Source: Oceanobacillus arenosus
GTDB lineage: Bacteria > Bacillota > Bacilli > Bacillales > Amphibacillaceae
Length of the DNA stretch: 64,000 nt
Assembly (NCBI RefSeq): GCF_003369575.1
Contig: NZ_PIOC01000027.1
Span: 62,001-126,000, forward strand
Direction: 5' to 3'
Shown here in pieces: positions 41,960-52,008 of this stretch (position 1 is its first letter; every line of letters starts with the position of its first letter). The position numbers and the translations under genes were made by a program. The notes under the pieces were generated by a model. That model was not told where the DNA came from. It searched no databases and worked only from the letters and a program-made list of their open reading frames with translations.

Positions 41960-42760
41960 ATGACAACTAGAAATAAAATGTACTTTTATTTTCACAATGA
42001 TAATGAAACAATAGAAAATTTGAAACCGCTATTTTCCCTTGCCGAGGAGCATGGATTTGAGGTAGTAGACAATGCAAAAAAGGCAAATATTATCGTAAGT
42101 ATCGGTGGCGACGGGATGTTCCTTCAAGCGGTAAGAAAAACTGGATTCCGTCAAGATGCTATATATGCTGGTTTGGCTAGAGAGGACGAATCATCATTCT
42201 ATTGCGATTTTAATTTAGGTAGCTTTGATGATCTGCTTGATTCAGTATTAAAAACCGAATTAGAGGTACGTCGTTTCCCAATTATTACCGTACAAATTAA
42301 TGATGGAACGAAATTCCATTCTTTAAACGAGGTAGCTGTGCAGTCAACGATTGTAAAAACCATTGTGATGGACGTATATATTGATGACGAGCTATTTGAG
42401 ACATTCCGCGGCGATGGTTTGGTCGTTTCTACACCAACTGGAAGTACAGGTTATAATAAATCTGCCAATGGTGCAGTCGTTGATCCACTTATCCCAAGTA
42501 TTCAAGTATCTGAGGTTGCATCGATGAACAATAATAATTATCGTACATTAGGGTCCTCCTTCATCCTAAATAAAGACCGCAAGTTAACATTAAAGCTAAA
42601 ACAAGAAGGAAATGTCCACCCGATAATCAGCCTGGACAACGAAGCACATTCCATCCAACGAATTGATAACATCGTCGTAACAATGGATGACCAAGTAATC
42701 AAGACTGTGAAATTGAAACACAATTCCTTCTGGGACCGCGTCAAACGCTCTTTCTTATAA
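41960..42760 (+). CDS. nadK: NAD kinase
   Basis: Phosphorylates NAD to NADP in the cytoplasm. The 266-residue protein has the GGDGM motif (IVSIGGDGMFLQAV, about residues 44-58), the second motif FRGDGLVVSTPTGSTGYNKSANGAVVDPL with conserved NE (LNEVAVQS), and the FILNKDR region. It corresponds to the second Bacillus NAD kinase (YtdI, NadK2/NadF-type) by position near ytfJ and the SASP gene. GGAGGGATGAAA precedes the ATG. Confidence 0.95.
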   Translation: MTTRNKMYFYFHNDNETIENLKPLFSLAEEHGFEVVDNAKKANIIVSIGGDGMFLQAVRKTGFRQDAIYAGLAREDESSFYCDFNLGSFDDLLDSVLKTELEVRRFPIITVQINDGTKFHSLNEVAVQSTIVKTIVMDVYIDDELFETFRGDGLVVSTPTGSTGYNKSANGAVVDPLIPSIQVSEVASMNNNNYRTLGSSFILNKDRKLTLKLKQEGNVHPIISLDNEAHSIQRIDNIVVTMDDQVIKTVKLKHNSFWDRVKRSFL

Positions 42761-42768
42761 CCTTTTAA

Positions 42769-42798
42769 AGGGCTATCCCTCCATAGAGGAATAGCCCT
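42769..42798 (+). terminator. NAD kinase terminator
   Basis: AGGGCTAT-CCCTC pairs with GAGG-ATAGCCCT around a 3-4 nt loop immediately after the nadK stop. The T-run is weak, but position and stem are typical. Confidence 0.65.
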
Positions 42799-42824
42799 AG
42801 CCATATTATAATATTGATTAATTG

Positions 42825-43016
42825 TTATTGATGTCCGCCAAATTGCTGTTCAGCCATTTGAACAAGACGTTTTGTGATTTCTCCACCAACAGATCCGTTA
42901 GCACGAGAAGTTGAATCAGGACCAAGTTGAACACCAAACTCTTGTGCAATTTCATATTTCATTTGATCTAGTGCTTGTTGCACACCAGGAACTACCAATT
43001 GATTGTTATTTGCCAT
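42825..43016 (-). CDS. Alpha/beta-type small acid-soluble spore protein
   Basis: A 63-residue spore DNA-protective protein. It contains the GPR protease cleavage region ([14 protein letters not shown]) and the second conserved block [21 protein letters not shown]. Such proteins coat DNA in the spore and are degraded in germination. In B. subtilis sspA lies next to thiI, and this copy has the same neighbour, so it corresponds to sspA; multiple paralogues make a symbol insecure. GGAGGTG precedes the ATG. Confidence 0.95.
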   Translation of the reverse strand: MANNNQLVVPGVQQALDQMKYEIAQEFGVQLGPDSTSRANGSVGGEITKRLVQMAEQQFGGHQ

Positions 43017-43130
43017 GTTAGTTCACCTCCTTGGTACTTATAGAATGTGTTACTTGGAGGGTAAACATGCATCCAATTTATTGGTAGTTCCTGTTATTTT
43101 ACCATATTTTTTCCAGCTGCTAGCTACACC

Positions 43131-44333
43131 TTAGAATAGCCCGCTAAATCCTTCTTCCACATCTTTACGATCATGCGCAACAATCGTTTCAATCCCATCA
43201 ATTGCTTCTTCAATTGACTTGGTAAAATCATGTGTTGATTCATAATAGGAAACCTTATCAAGTTTTGGCTTCGTCTTCGGCGCTTTTGGAACAAAAATCG
43301 TACAGCAATCTTCATAAGGTAGGATTGATGTTTCATACGTACCAATTTGCTTTGAAATATCGATAACCTCTTGTTTATCCATCGTGATTAATGGACGGAT
43401 AATTGGATAATTTGTCACATCATTAATCGCATGCATGCTTTCCATCGTCTGGCTCGCTACTTGTCCAAGATTTTCTCCAGTCGTTAACGATAAAATCGAC
43501 TCATTACGGCAAACCTGCTCCGCGATTCGGAACATCATCCGACGCATAATCGTCATCGCATAGCTTTCCGGCATTTCTCTGAAAATTTCCTGTTGTAGCT
43601 TTGTAAATGGCACAATATGAATCTTGATTGATTTGCCATATTTCGTCAATTGCTTCGATAAGTCGATTACCTTTTGCTTCGCACGTTCACTCGTATATGG
43701 CGGTGAATGGAAATGGATTGCTTCTAAATGCACCCCACGCTTCATTGCTAGGAACCCAGCAACAGGGCTGTCAATCCCACCAGAAAGCAGTAATAATGAT
43801 TTCCCTGATGTCCCTACTGGAAGACCACCTAATCCTGGAACAGCTTTGGATGTAATATACGTTGCTTCGAATCTGATTTCGACTTTAACTTCTACATCAG
43901 GATGGTGCACATCTACCGTAATCCCGTCCGTATTGGTTAATAAATGTCCACCTAATATCTGATTCAATTCATACGTATGAATTGGAAAATCTTTATTGAC
44001 TCGCTTTACAGCCACCTTAAATGTTTTTACATCTTTTGCATTCTGTAACGCGAATAGTGCCGCCTCTTTGATTTGCTCTATATCATTATCGACTTTAATT
44101 GCTAAACTTAAACTTTGAATTCCGAAAACCTTTTTACATTTCTCCATGACTGGCTCTGGGTCATGCCCATTTAGCAATACGAACATTCTCCCTTGCGTAC
44201 GTGTTACCTTTACATTCGGGAATTCTTTGATTTTTTGTTGCAGATTTTCTTGCAACTTAATGATAAATTGCTTGATGTTTTTTCCTTTTAATGCCATTTC
44301 GCCGTAGCGAATTAATATATGATCATATTGCAT
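43131..44333 (-). CDS. thiI: tRNA 4-thiouridine synthetase ThiI
   Basis: Activates uridine-8 of tRNA with ATP and receives sulfur to form 4-thiouridine. The 400-residue protein has an N-terminal ferredoxin-like domain, a THUMP domain (about residues 60-165) and the PP-loop SGGIDSPVAGF (about residue 182). It lacks the C-terminal rhodanese domain of E. coli ThiI, as in B. subtilis, where the neighbouring cysteine desulfurase NifZ delivers sulfur directly. It lies 6 nt downstream of that gene. Confidence 0.96.
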   Translation of the reverse strand: MQYDHILIRYGEMALKGKNIKQFIIKLQENLQQKIKEFPNVKVTRTQGRMFVLLNGHDPEPVMEKCKKVFGIQSLSLAIKVDNDIEQIKEAALFALQNAKDVKTFKVAVKRVNKDFPIHTYELNQILGGHLLTNTDGITVDVHHPDVEVKVEIRFEATYITSKAVPGLGGLPVGTSGKSLLLLSGGIDSPVAGFLAMKRGVHLEAIHFHSPPYTSERAKQKVIDLSKQLTKYGKSIKIHIVPFTKLQQEIFREMPESYAMTIMRRMMFRIAEQVCRNESILSLTTGENLGQVASQTMESMHAINDVTNYPIIRPLITMDKQEVIDISKQIGTYETSILPYEDCCTIFVPKAPKTKPKLDKVSYYESTHDFTKSIEEAIDGIETIVAHDRKDVEEGFSGLF

Positions 44334-44339
44334 AAATAT

Positions 44340-45479
44340 CTACTCCATAACTTTTCTAAATTGTGTAATAGCAAGCGTTAGTGCTTCAACGAACGTCGCC
44401 AACTCTTCCTTTGTATTATCATATGCCAAGCTAATTCGGAGCGCAGATGTTGCTCTCCCGTTATCAAATCCACATGCAACAAGAATCCTGCTTTCGTCCT
44501 TTTGTTTGGAAGAACATGCAGATTTAGTCGAAATATAAATCCCCTTCTCCCCGAGCATATGAATGATTACTTCTGGTTTAATTCCAGGGACGGAAATATT
44601 GATAATATGTGGTGCGCCATTCTTTGGCGAATTTACATGAACACCGTCAATTGCTTCGAGTGCTTCGAAAAGATACTGTTTCATGTCGTACAAATTATTT
44701 ACTTCTGTTTTCTCGCGGTCTTTTATTAGGCGCATTGCTTTTACTAACGAAACAATTCCCGCTAAATTTTCTGTACCGGAACGAATTGCCTGCTCCTGCT
44801 CTCCCCCATGGAATAACGGAAATAGCTTTGTATGCTTGTTCACATATAAAACCCCTGTACCTTTAAGTCCATGGATTTTATGGCCAGAAATCGTACATAA
44901 ATCAATCCCACTATCCGGTAAATCAAGTGGCACCTTGCCAAACCCTTGCACATCGTCGACATGGAAAAACAGCTTCGGATGCTGCTTCGCGATTCTTCCG
45001 ATCTCTTCAACTGGCTGAATGGCACCTGTTTCATTATTTACATGCATGATACTAATTAAAATCGTATCTTCACGGATTGCATTTTTTAAATCATCTAATG
45101 ATATTACACCATTTTCATCCACTGGTAAATAGGTAACCGTAAATCCTAATCTGTCTAATGCTCGACATGCTTCATCGACTGATGGATGTTCAATTTCCGA
45201 TGTAATAATATGCTTTCCCCGCCCTTGATGTTCGAGGGCGATTCCTTTAATTGCGATATTATTTCCTTCTGTTCCGCCAGAGGTAAAGACAACTTCATTT
45301 CTACTAACATGCAAAAGTTCCGCAGCTTGTTTCTTTGCTGTATGTAATAGCTTCTCCGCTGTCCCGCCAAACTGGTGTATCGAGGAAGGATTCGCATAAA
45401 ACTGCTTGGAAACTTGGTCAAAACTTGCCAATACCGCTTCATCTGGCTTTGTTGTTGCACTATTATCTAAGTAAATCAT
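44340..45479 (-). CDS. nifZ: Cysteine desulfurase dedicated to ThiI (NifZ/IscS-like)
   Basis: A 379-residue PLP enzyme that takes sulfur from cysteine. It has the N-terminal MIYLDNSATTKP, the PLP lysine in TISGHKIHGLKGTG (about residue 200) and the catalytic Cys in STKSACSSKQ (about residue 326). The start at 45479 follows GGGAGGA by 6 nt; an ATG two codons upstream touches that site. It is 6 nt upstream of thiI, so the pair works together in tRNA thiolation. Homologues in B. subtilis are called NifZ. Confidence 0.93.
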   Translation of the reverse strand: MIYLDNSATTKPDEAVLASFDQVSKQFYANPSSIHQFGGTAEKLLHTAKKQAAELLHVSRNEVVFTSGGTEGNNIAIKGIALEHQGRGKHIITSEIEHPSVDEACRALDRLGFTVTYLPVDENGVISLDDLKNAIREDTILISIMHVNNETGAIQPVEEIGRIAKQHPKLFFHVDDVQGFGKVPLDLPDSGIDLCTISGHKIHGLKGTGVLYVNKHTKLFPLFHGGEQEQAIRSGTENLAGIVSLVKAMRLIKDREKTEVNNLYDMKQYLFEALEAIDGVHVNSPKNGAPHIINISVPGIKPEVIIHMLGEKGIYISTKSACSSKQKDESRILVACGFDNGRATSALRISLAYDNTKEELATFVEALTLAITQFRKVME

Positions 45480-45513
45480 CGTCATTCCTCCCTTTTTTCT
45501 CAACTACCAAAAG

Positions 45514-45567
45514 CTAGGGCTGATCACTACGATTGGAAACAAATCCCATTCTTAGCGACAGCCCTTT
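45514..45567 (-). terminator. Long hairpin after ezrA
   Basis: On the minus strand AGGGCTG-CGCT pairs with AGTG-CAGCCCT with an inner TGG/CCA, ending in AGCTTTTGG. It lies between ezrA and nifZ. It is probably the ezrA terminator; its unusually long arm could also be regulatory for nifZ-thiI. Confidence 0.5.
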
Positions 45568-45579
45568 ATTTTAAAAAAA

Positions 45580-47277
45580 TTAATGAATCACCATTGTTTG
45601 ATTGTCTTCGATGCGTTTTAATGCACCCGGTTCAACTTCTTCAATTGCCTTTGCTGCCGTTTCCAGTGCAAGCTCATATTCATACACTTTAAACAAACGC
45701 TCCGACTCGATTAATTTTGCAGCCAATATTGGATTCCTACTGCGGTATCGATTCGCATATTGAATCACCTGCTCCGTTAAATACGCTTGTTCAAGCATCA
45801 TATCCGTTTGTTCGATTGTTTGCTCAAGAGATGTTTGTGCGTCAAGTAATGCATGCTGAACAACCCCCATATCGAGTGGCTGCCTCTCCAAGCTGACAAT
45901 TACCTGTTGATTTTTATTTGCCGTATTCTCCATACTATTCCAAATAAAATTCGGTACCCCTGGAATATTGCTCTTTTTCAGCTTACGATTTAATGTCTGT
46001 AATTGATTACGCATCGTTTCCAGATTTTCTCTTGCTTCAAGCTCATCTTTGCGCAAATTCGCAATGCTCTCTTTAAATGCTTCATGTCTTACTGCAAGTT
46101 CCTCCAGTTTATCGAAGCCGTTCTCGATTTGTTCCCTGAGGTCAGAATGTCCTACATTTACATCATCCATTTCCTCTTTTATCACCAATAATCGCTCATG
46201 CAAGGAAGTAATATTCTTACCTATTGTTAAATATTTTTCCATATCACCATCTTCAAAATAATAAGCTTTCCGCAGCTTCTCAACTTCTTCTTTTGTCGTA
46301 TCATACTTCTCGGTAATGTCCTCAAGGGTATGTTCGAAGCTTGGTAGCTTGGTTCCTAAGTAATTTTTCGCGATTGCTTCCTTTTCAAGAAGCTGATACA
46401 TTTCTTTCATTCGCTCATCGATTTCTTCAATCATCCCAACAGCATCGTCTGTGTCACCATTATTAAGTAATTGCAGTAAATCGTTAAGTCTTTCATGATA
46501 TGTACGGATCTCTTTTTCAAATGCTAGATGTTCGATATGGTAGCCATCTTGCTTCATTTCTTTGACACCAGCTAATAAATTATCTAATTGCGATGGTAAT
46601 TCATGTCTGCATTTTTTGTAGATTGCAGGGAATTCTTCTAGCTGTGTTTCTAATGTTTCTTTATCATGCTGTATTTGCTCAACAAGCCTTCTTGCCTCAA
46701 GGTAGTTTCCAGCATCAACGAGCTCATGGTATTTCGCAAAGGACTCGTCCAGTTCGTCCATCAATTTTTCGAAGTGAATCTCTGCTCTACCATACTGTAG
46801 TCGATTACGAGAAAAAACTTTACGTAACGACTTGATACTTGGCTCAAGCTCCTCCACTTCCAGCCTACTCGTTTCCTCTGATTCCAGAAGCTCATCCAAC
46901 TCTTTCAACATCTGCTCAATATCTTTCTCAATTGATTCCAATGTTGTTTCAATTGTTGCCATTGTCTTATTCGCTTTTGAAACACGGAATCGATCCGCGG
47001 CTTCCTCAGTATCCAGTAGTAGTTCCTCAATATCTGGCAATTCCTTTGTAACAATAAACTCCCAGCGATCTCTCCACGTTTCAAACCGGTCCTGGGTTTC
47101 GCCAGATAGATTTAAGTTCTTGATTTGACTAATTTGTGCAGCGATATTACGCCCCAAAATATCGAGCTTCCATTCTTCTAGCCTGTCAATTCCATCATAA
47201 ATCCGTTTTCTTAAGATTAGTCCAATGATTAATAATACGATGATGACTAAAATAGCCCCAATGAAGTAAACAACCAT
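45580..47277 (-). CDS. ezrA: Septation ring formation regulator EzrA
   Basis: A 565-residue bitopic membrane protein: a short outside N-terminus, one transmembrane helix (about residues 2-22), then a long chain of spectrin-like coiled coils in the cytoplasm. EzrA binds FtsZ and stops extra Z-rings and also helps septal wall synthesis. Length and helix pattern match the family. The C-terminal segment contains the conserved patch QYANRYRSRNP. It stands alone between refZ and the nifZ-thiI pair, as in B. subtilis. Confidence 0.95.
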   Translation of the reverse strand: MVVYFIGAILVIIVLLIIGLILRKRIYDGIDRLEEWKLDILGRNIAAQISQIKNLNLSGETQDRFETWRDRWEFIVTKELPDIEELLLDTEEAADRFRVSKANKTMATIETTLESIEKDIEQMLKELDELLESEETSRLEVEELEPSIKSLRKVFSRNRLQYGRAEIHFEKLMDELDESFAKYHELVDAGNYLEARRLVEQIQHDKETLETQLEEFPAIYKKCRHELPSQLDNLLAGVKEMKQDGYHIEHLAFEKEIRTYHERLNDLLQLLNNGDTDDAVGMIEEIDERMKEMYQLLEKEAIAKNYLGTKLPSFEHTLEDITEKYDTTKEEVEKLRKAYYFEDGDMEKYLTIGKNITSLHERLLVIKEEMDDVNVGHSDLREQIENGFDKLEELAVRHEAFKESIANLRKDELEARENLETMRNQLQTLNRKLKKSNIPGVPNFIWNSMENTANKNQQVIVSLERQPLDMGVVQHALLDAQTSLEQTIEQTDMMLEQAYLTEQVIQYANRYRSRNPILAAKLIESERLFKVYEYELALETAAKAIEEVEPGALKRIEDNQTMVIH

Positions 47278-47421
47278 ACAGTGCCTCCCAACCGAATTCC
47301 AAACAAGAGGATATTTCTTTTTTTATTTTAAAATTCAATCCTATTTCCTTAAATATATTAACTATGATACCATGGAATGTATTATTTTGGTTAATGTTTT
47401 AACAAATTAATTCATGATTCG

Positions 47422-48075
47422 CTAGATTTTTGCACTTTGATATCGATTTCCCTGTTTTCCTATCGTTTCCCCTTCATTTTCAACGATAAAATCAATCCAT
47501 TTCTGGATCGTTAAGACATACTTCTTTACAAATATTTGATGGGAATATTCGCCAATGATTTGATCCTTCCAATCATTATGTAAAATATATGGGGTAATTA
47601 GCATCCCTTTATACTGTAAGAATAAATATTCCTTCATATCATGCTTCACATGACTTTCTAGCGCTCCATTGAATGCCTTTTGAATATAATGGTTCTCTTT
47701 CGCTAAATAGGTAACCGCCATTTCCCGAACAAACACGGAGTCAAACGATAACTCCCGCTGGATAAAACAGGTTAATTGATGATTCATTTGTTTGTATTGT
47801 ATAATGGTTAAAGTCAATTCATGTAAAATTTCAAGTGGTGTGAATGTATCGAGTAATTCCAGTTGTTCCTCAATCGTTTTCAAGTATTCTTCATAATAAT
47901 TTGTCACTGCATATTCGAGAAGACCTTGCTTACTATTAAAATAATAACTAATCGATGATACGTTAACGGCAGCTTTTTCAGCTATATCACGAACCGTTGT
48001 AGCTTGGAAGCCTTTTTGAAAAAAGAGGGAAGAAGCTGCATCAATTACTTTTTGTTTTGCTGGATTCTTTTGCAT
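47422..48075 (-). CDS. refZ: TetR family regulator, RefZ-like
   Basis: A 217-residue DNA-binding protein. The TetR helix-turn-helix lies at about residues 8-52 (VIDAASSLFFQKGFQATTVR, then VSSISYYFNSKQGLLEYAV). In B. subtilis RefZ (YttP) binds near the origin and affects FtsZ-ring placement during sporulation; this gene lies in the same place, next to ezrA. The start at 48075 follows AAGGAG by 9 nt. Whether the RefZ motif exists near the origin in this genome cannot be seen here. Confidence 0.85.
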   Translation of the reverse strand: MQKNPAKQKVIDAASSLFFQKGFQATTVRDIAEKAAVNVSSISYYFNSKQGLLEYAVTNYYEEYLKTIEEQLELLDTFTPLEILHELTLTIIQYKQMNHQLTCFIQRELSFDSVFVREMAVTYLAKENHYIQKAFNGALESHVKHDMKEYLFLQYKGMLITPYILHNDWKDQIIGEYSHQIFVKKYVLTIQKWIDFIVENEGETIGKQGNRYQSAKI

Positions 48076-48199
48076 GTTAATCAACTCCTTATTTTTAAAA
48101 ATACGACAAAGGATATAATTATCCTGCAAATTGTTCTCGACAAATATTATTTTAGATGTCGAATATGATCAAATAATGATAATGGAAAGGGGAATATTT

Positions 48200-48679
48200 A
48201 TGATTGAAACAACGGCAAAGGCCGGCAATAGAGAAAAAGACTATGAATTACTGATCAAGCAATTAGCTGCTCTTACAGAAGGTGAGACAGATAAGATTGC
48301 AATCCTCTCAAATGCATCTGCATTATTAAATCAATTTTTAACCGAGGTTAACTGGGTTGGCTTCTATCTGTGGAAAGAGGACGAATTAGTGCTCGGACCA
48401 TTCCAAGGTCTACCAGCATGTATCCGAATCCCTTATGGAAAAGGAGTATGTGGTACAGCGGTAAAGACAAGTAAAACCCAGCGAATTGCCGATGTGCATC
48501 AATTCCCAGGACACATAGCCTGTGACAGTGCCAGCAACTCGGAAATAGTGGTTCCCGTATTCGTTAATGACGAAATATATGGTGTGCTTGACATTGATAG
48601 CCCAAATATCAACCGCTTCGATGAGGTTGATGAAGTATACCTCGAGAAATTCGTAAGGACACTAGAAAAATATCTTTGA
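48200..48679 (+). CDS. ytsP: Free methionine-(R)-sulfoxide reductase (GAF type)
   Basis: A 159-residue GAF-domain enzyme that reduces free methionine-R-sulfoxide. The three conserved cysteines are present: in LPACIRIPYG, GKGVCGTAV and GHIACDSAS. The fold is a single GAF without a DNA-binding part. The start at 48200 follows AAAGGGGAA and gives MIETTAKAGN; the frame extends further upstream without a ribosome binding site. It is divergent from refZ and shares a terminator with dgcP. B. subtilis YtsP lies beside YtrP. Confidence 0.92.
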   Translation: MIETTAKAGNREKDYELLIKQLAALTEGETDKIAILSNASALLNQFLTEVNWVGFYLWKEDELVLGPFQGLPACIRIPYGKGVCGTAVKTSKTQRIADVHQFPGHIACDSASNSEIVVPVFVNDEIYGVLDIDSPNINRFDEVDEVYLEKFVRTLEKYL

Positions 48680-48686
48680 GTTAACG

Positions 48687-48724
48687 AAAACTAGCAGCCG
48701 ACAATAAAGCTGCTAGTTTTTTTC
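48687..48724. terminator. Bidirectional terminator between ytsP and dgcP
   Basis: AACTAGCAGC pairs with GCTGCTAGTT around a 10-nt loop and is followed by TTTTTT on the plus strand. The dgcP stop codon (48715-48713) lies inside the arm. Confidence 0.85.
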
Positions 48725-50554
48725 TACCCGATTCTTTCCTAAACGCTTTGCTTGATATAGCGCCCTGTCTGTTCGCAGAAATAAATTAATCGTTGTATCT
48801 TGATCACCCTGCTTCCAGGATGAAACGCCACACGAAACCGTCACATCCGGTTTTGAAGTTGCCTCCACCTTTTCACGAATATGCGTTGCAATTTCGATTC
48901 CTTCCTCTATCATAGCATTCGGCAAATAGATAGACAATTCTTCACCACCCCATCTTGCTGGAACATGACCATATGCAATGTCTACATATTGTCTCATCGT
49001 ATCCGAGACCTGAATAATCACCTGATCTCCTGCATGGTGTCCGTACGTATCATTAATCTGTTTAAAATTATCAATATCAAAGAGCAGCAATACCCCTCTT
49101 TTATCCGCTTTAAATGACGTTTCAATACTTTCTTCTAAATAATTTCTTGAATATAGCCCCGTTAGATAATCGGTAATAACCGTTCGCTCTAACCGCTCTC
49201 TTAATAGCGAATTCGTGATTGCTAGTGAGGTATGCTGGATTAATGCCTGCATTAATTTGAAGCTTTCAAATGTAAAATGGTATCTGTCCTCATGCAAGAT
49301 TACTACAAGTCCATTTGAATATTCTGTATGATCAATCGGAATTGCCATAACGGAATGATACTGTGATGCAATGCTACTGGCAAAATTCCCACTAAAGATC
49401 GCCTCTCGCTCAGATGCTGCCTTGTCCATTAATGGTTTGACAAACTGTTTTCCCGCTTCGGTACTGAAATATGCCGTACTTTCTGCCAGCACATTACTAC
49501 CCAATTGATTCTCTGCATCAAAATAGATAAAACCAACCTCACTTGCACTGCAAAGATTGATAATTTCCTGCTTTACAAGCCTTGTTATTTCATCGATTTC
49601 CAGTTTCGAATTTAATCTCCTCGAAAATTCATTCACAAATGATAAGGATGAAACCTGTTCCTTTGAATTTTGATATAAGGTTGTCCTTTCAATTGCAATT
49701 CCAGTTAAATTAGCAAATTCTGTCAGAAACAAGAGGCTTTTCCTAGAAAAGTATGTGGAAATGGAAGTCATTATTTGCAGCACACCATAGATTGCTTGAT
49801 TTCCAACAAGTGGTGCGTAAATACTTGCGATCCCTTCTTCTTCCTGGATCTCAATCTGCAATTCACCGGTAAGGAATGCTCGTGTGCTCTTATTATCTGC
49901 TTGATCATCCGTGTACTCTATCATTTTAATCGGCAATCCACCAGCATCACTGTCTTGGGATAATAGTAAATAAAACTCATAGTCTGGATAACGGACTTTC
50001 AATGCATCAACAACTTCTGTTAATATTTCTGTTTGGATATTTTTTGCGAATAGCCGTGTACTTAGTTCATATAGAAATTCATGATTATCGTTGTTTTGTT
50101 TATTATTTATCAATGGAATAATGATTGATAAAAACTTTTCCGTTTCCTTCATACAAGAAATAACCTCTGTTTCCGTAAATGGCTGATGTTCCTGATCTAC
50201 GGAAAAGACGAATAAGATCTCCACATCTCCAATCGGTTTTAGTGGAATAATTTTCACTTCCATACCCAGTGGGACATACTGCAATACCATATGTTCATCA
50301 TAATGGTTATTTCTTCCCACGATTTCTAACGGTTGGAATAGTGCCTTATCAGCTTGATAATGCGCTAAACGGAACTGTTGGACCCCCGGATGATACACAT
50401 AAACTGCACAATAAGAACTATCAATTAGATGCTTCAGTTGCCCAATTGCCGTTTGAAAAATCTGTTCGACATCCATAACAGAATTCGCAAATTCAACTAA
50501 TAAATCAAAATATAATTGTTGGAATTTTATGGAATACGCTTCTTTTGTCTTCAT
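48713..50554 (-). CDS. dgcP: GAF-GAF-GGDEF diguanylate cyclase (DgcP/YtrP-like)
   Basis: A 613-residue soluble protein with N-terminal sensory regions that look like two or three GAF domains (about residues 20-150, 165-290 and 300-435) and a C-terminal GGDEF domain (about 445-613). The active site is GGEEL, compatible with making c-di-GMP from two GTP. The inhibitory RxxD site five residues upstream is missing (AYGH instead), so product feedback may be absent. It matches YtrP/DgcP of B. subtilis in layout and location. It is the only cyclic-di-GMP enzyme in the window. Confidence 0.93.
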   Translation of the reverse strand: MKTKEAYSIKFQQLYFDLLVEFANSVMDVEQIFQTAIGQLKHLIDSSYCAVYVYHPGVQQFRLAHYQADKALFQPLEIVGRNNHYDEHMVLQYVPLGMEVKIIPLKPIGDVEILFVFSVDQEHQPFTETEVISCMKETEKFLSIIIPLINNKQNNDNHEFLYELSTRLFAKNIQTEILTEVVDALKVRYPDYEFYLLLSQDSDAGGLPIKMIEYTDDQADNKSTRAFLTGELQIEIQEEEGIASIYAPLVGNQAIYGVLQIMTSISTYFSRKSLLFLTEFANLTGIAIERTTLYQNSKEQVSSLSFVNEFSRRLNSKLEIDEITRLVKQEIINLCSASEVGFIYFDAENQLGSNVLAESTAYFSTEAGKQFVKPLMDKAASEREAIFSGNFASSIASQYHSVMAIPIDHTEYSNGLVVILHEDRYHFTFESFKLMQALIQHTSLAITNSLLRERLERTVITDYLTGLYSRNYLEESIETSFKADKRGVLLLFDIDNFKQINDTYGHHAGDQVIIQVSDTMRQYVDIAYGHVPARWGGEELSIYLPNAMIEEGIEIATHIREKVEATSKPDVTVSCGVSSWKQGDQDTTINLFLRTDRALYQAKRLGKNRVEKN

Positions 50555-50770
50555 AAGATAACCACCCGCACGTTACTTAAATTCACTTATGTAACCAATT
50601 ATACATTAACTAGTCATATTTTCCTATATTTTACCAGAAAATGAATTGTAAATTTTTTACACATTGGAAGCAAAGGATGTCTAACAATAGCTTTTAATCT
50701 AGCACAGGGCCTGGACTAATTTGTCAAAGAAATTGAATTAATCAGGAATTCCCCAAATTGTTTGTCGGCA
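50555..50770. other. dgcP upstream region, no gene
   Basis: AT-rich sequence with no coding signal. It should hold the dgcP promoter on the minus strand, but I could not define convincing -35 and -10 boxes. Confidence 0.4.
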
Positions 50771-51098
50771 TTTATATAAAGGTGTTTTCAAATAAACTTT
50801 GGACAAGTGACAATTTTGATTTCAGTTCTAGGCAGCAGTTGCTGTTCACACGTGACTTTCATTTTTTCACTTCAATTAACGTCGATTGTCAGTGGCAATT
50901 TACTCTTTTATATGTTTATTTTACAATCCCAGCGCAAGAAATACACGAAGACTCCTGCGGGAAGAAGAGCCTAGGTGAGACTCTGAAGTGCGTTAGCACA
51001 AAGAGGCTCACCAGCTCCCCGCGGAAAGCGAAGTGTATTTCTGGAGCGACTGGCCCAAGAACCCTTATAACATTAAACTAGTTCGCACTTTATATAAA
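50771..51098. repeat. Interspersed MITE-like repeat, copy A (328 bp)
   Basis: Bounded by TTTATATAAA on both sides (50771-50780 and 51089-51098), itself palindromic, with GGTG inside the left and CAC inside the right. In the middle AATACACGAAGACTCCTGCG and CCGCGGAAAGCGAAGTGTAT form nested inverted arms around a GCCTAGGTGAGACTCT...AGAGGCTCACC hairpin. Copy B (62918-63236) shares nearly the whole central 130 bp and, more loosely, the flanks. It has no transposase. Mobilisation in trans is a possibility. Confidence 0.75.
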
Positions 51099-51167
51099 CT
51101 TTTCCCTACCTAATAATTGCACCAACGTTTTAACAAATAATCATAAAAAAATATGCAAGATTATTTC

Positions 51168-51384
51168 TTGACATTAACCCGAATAAATTATATACTAGTC
51201 GTTGTGTAAATTAATAAGGTAGCCTAGTGTGTTCGACGCTTGAACCCATTTTGTTCCTCTTCTAGAGGTGTATCGTGTAACTCTTTGCTGCTGGAGCGAT
51301 GGTACATGAAAACATAATGGACAACGTAAAGAATACGGTCATTTTATTTTTATACAAAATAAAATATAAAGGAGGAAATGTCCT
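51168..51384 (+). promoter_or_regulatory. rpsD promoter and leader
   Basis: -35 TTGACA (51168-51173), 17-bp spacer, -10 TATACT (51191-51196): a strong sigma-A promoter. The leader of about 180 nt contains a region rich in potential pairing (TAGCCTAGTGTG, CTTCTAGAGGTG, GCTGCTGGAGCGATGG). In B. subtilis S4 represses its own translation by binding such a leader; the same is expected here, but I did not verify the pseudoknot. Confidence 0.65.
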
Positions 51385-51987
51385 ATGTCACGTTATACTG
51401 GATCAATCTGGAAAAAATCACGTCGTCTTGGCATTTCATTAACTGGAACTGGTAAGGAATTAGATAAACGCCCTTACGCTCCTGGTCAACATGGACCGAA
51501 CCAAAGAAAGAAACAATCAGAATACGGTATGCAATTACAAGAGAAGCAAAAACTTCGCTTCATTTACGGACTTAACGAACGTCAATTCCGTAACTTGTTT
51601 GACAAAGCTGGTAAACAAAAAGGGATTCATGGTGAGAACTTCATGATCTTACTTGAATCACGTTTAGATAACCTTGTTTACCGTCTAGGTCTTGCTCGTA
51701 CTCGCCCACAAGCACGTCAATTAGTAAACCACGGTCATATTTTAGTTGATGGATCACGTGTTGATATTCCATCATACCTAGTAAGCCCTGGTCAAGTAAT
51801 TAGTGTTCGCGAGAAATCTAGAAATCTTGACATCATTAAGGAAGCAATCGAAGTAAACAACTTTGTTCCTGAATATACAACATTTGATGCTGAGAAATTA
51901 GAAGGAACTTTCACTCGTTTACCTGAACGTTCTGAACTTCCAGCAGAAATTAACGAACAATTTATCGTTGAGTTTTACTCTCGTTAA
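51385..51987 (+). CDS. rpsD: 30S ribosomal protein S4
   Basis: A 200-residue primary 16S rRNA-binding protein and, in Bacillus, its own translational repressor. The N-terminal part is the S4-specific domain, and the S4 RNA-binding motif lies at about residues 90-155 ([38 protein letters not shown]). The Bacillus-type S4 has no zinc-binding Cys. It lies alone outside the main ribosomal operons and next to tyrS, as in B. subtilis. AAGGAGG precedes the ATG. Confidence 0.99.
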   Translation: MSRYTGSIWKKSRRLGISLTGTGKELDKRPYAPGQHGPNQRKKQSEYGMQLQEKQKLRFIYGLNERQFRNLFDKAGKQKGIHGENFMILLESRLDNLVYRLGLARTRPQARQLVNHGHILVDGSRVDIPSYLVSPGQVISVREKSRNLDIIKEAIEVNNFVPEYTTFDAEKLEGTFTRLPERSELPAEINEQFIVEFYSR

Positions 51988-52008
51988 TTTTAAAGCTATT
52001 CATTTTAA

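Noticed and set aside
50758-51081. 107-codon open frame inside the repeat
   Set aside because: It runs through MITE-like sequence, including the hairpin arms; such frames in repeat arms are not genes.
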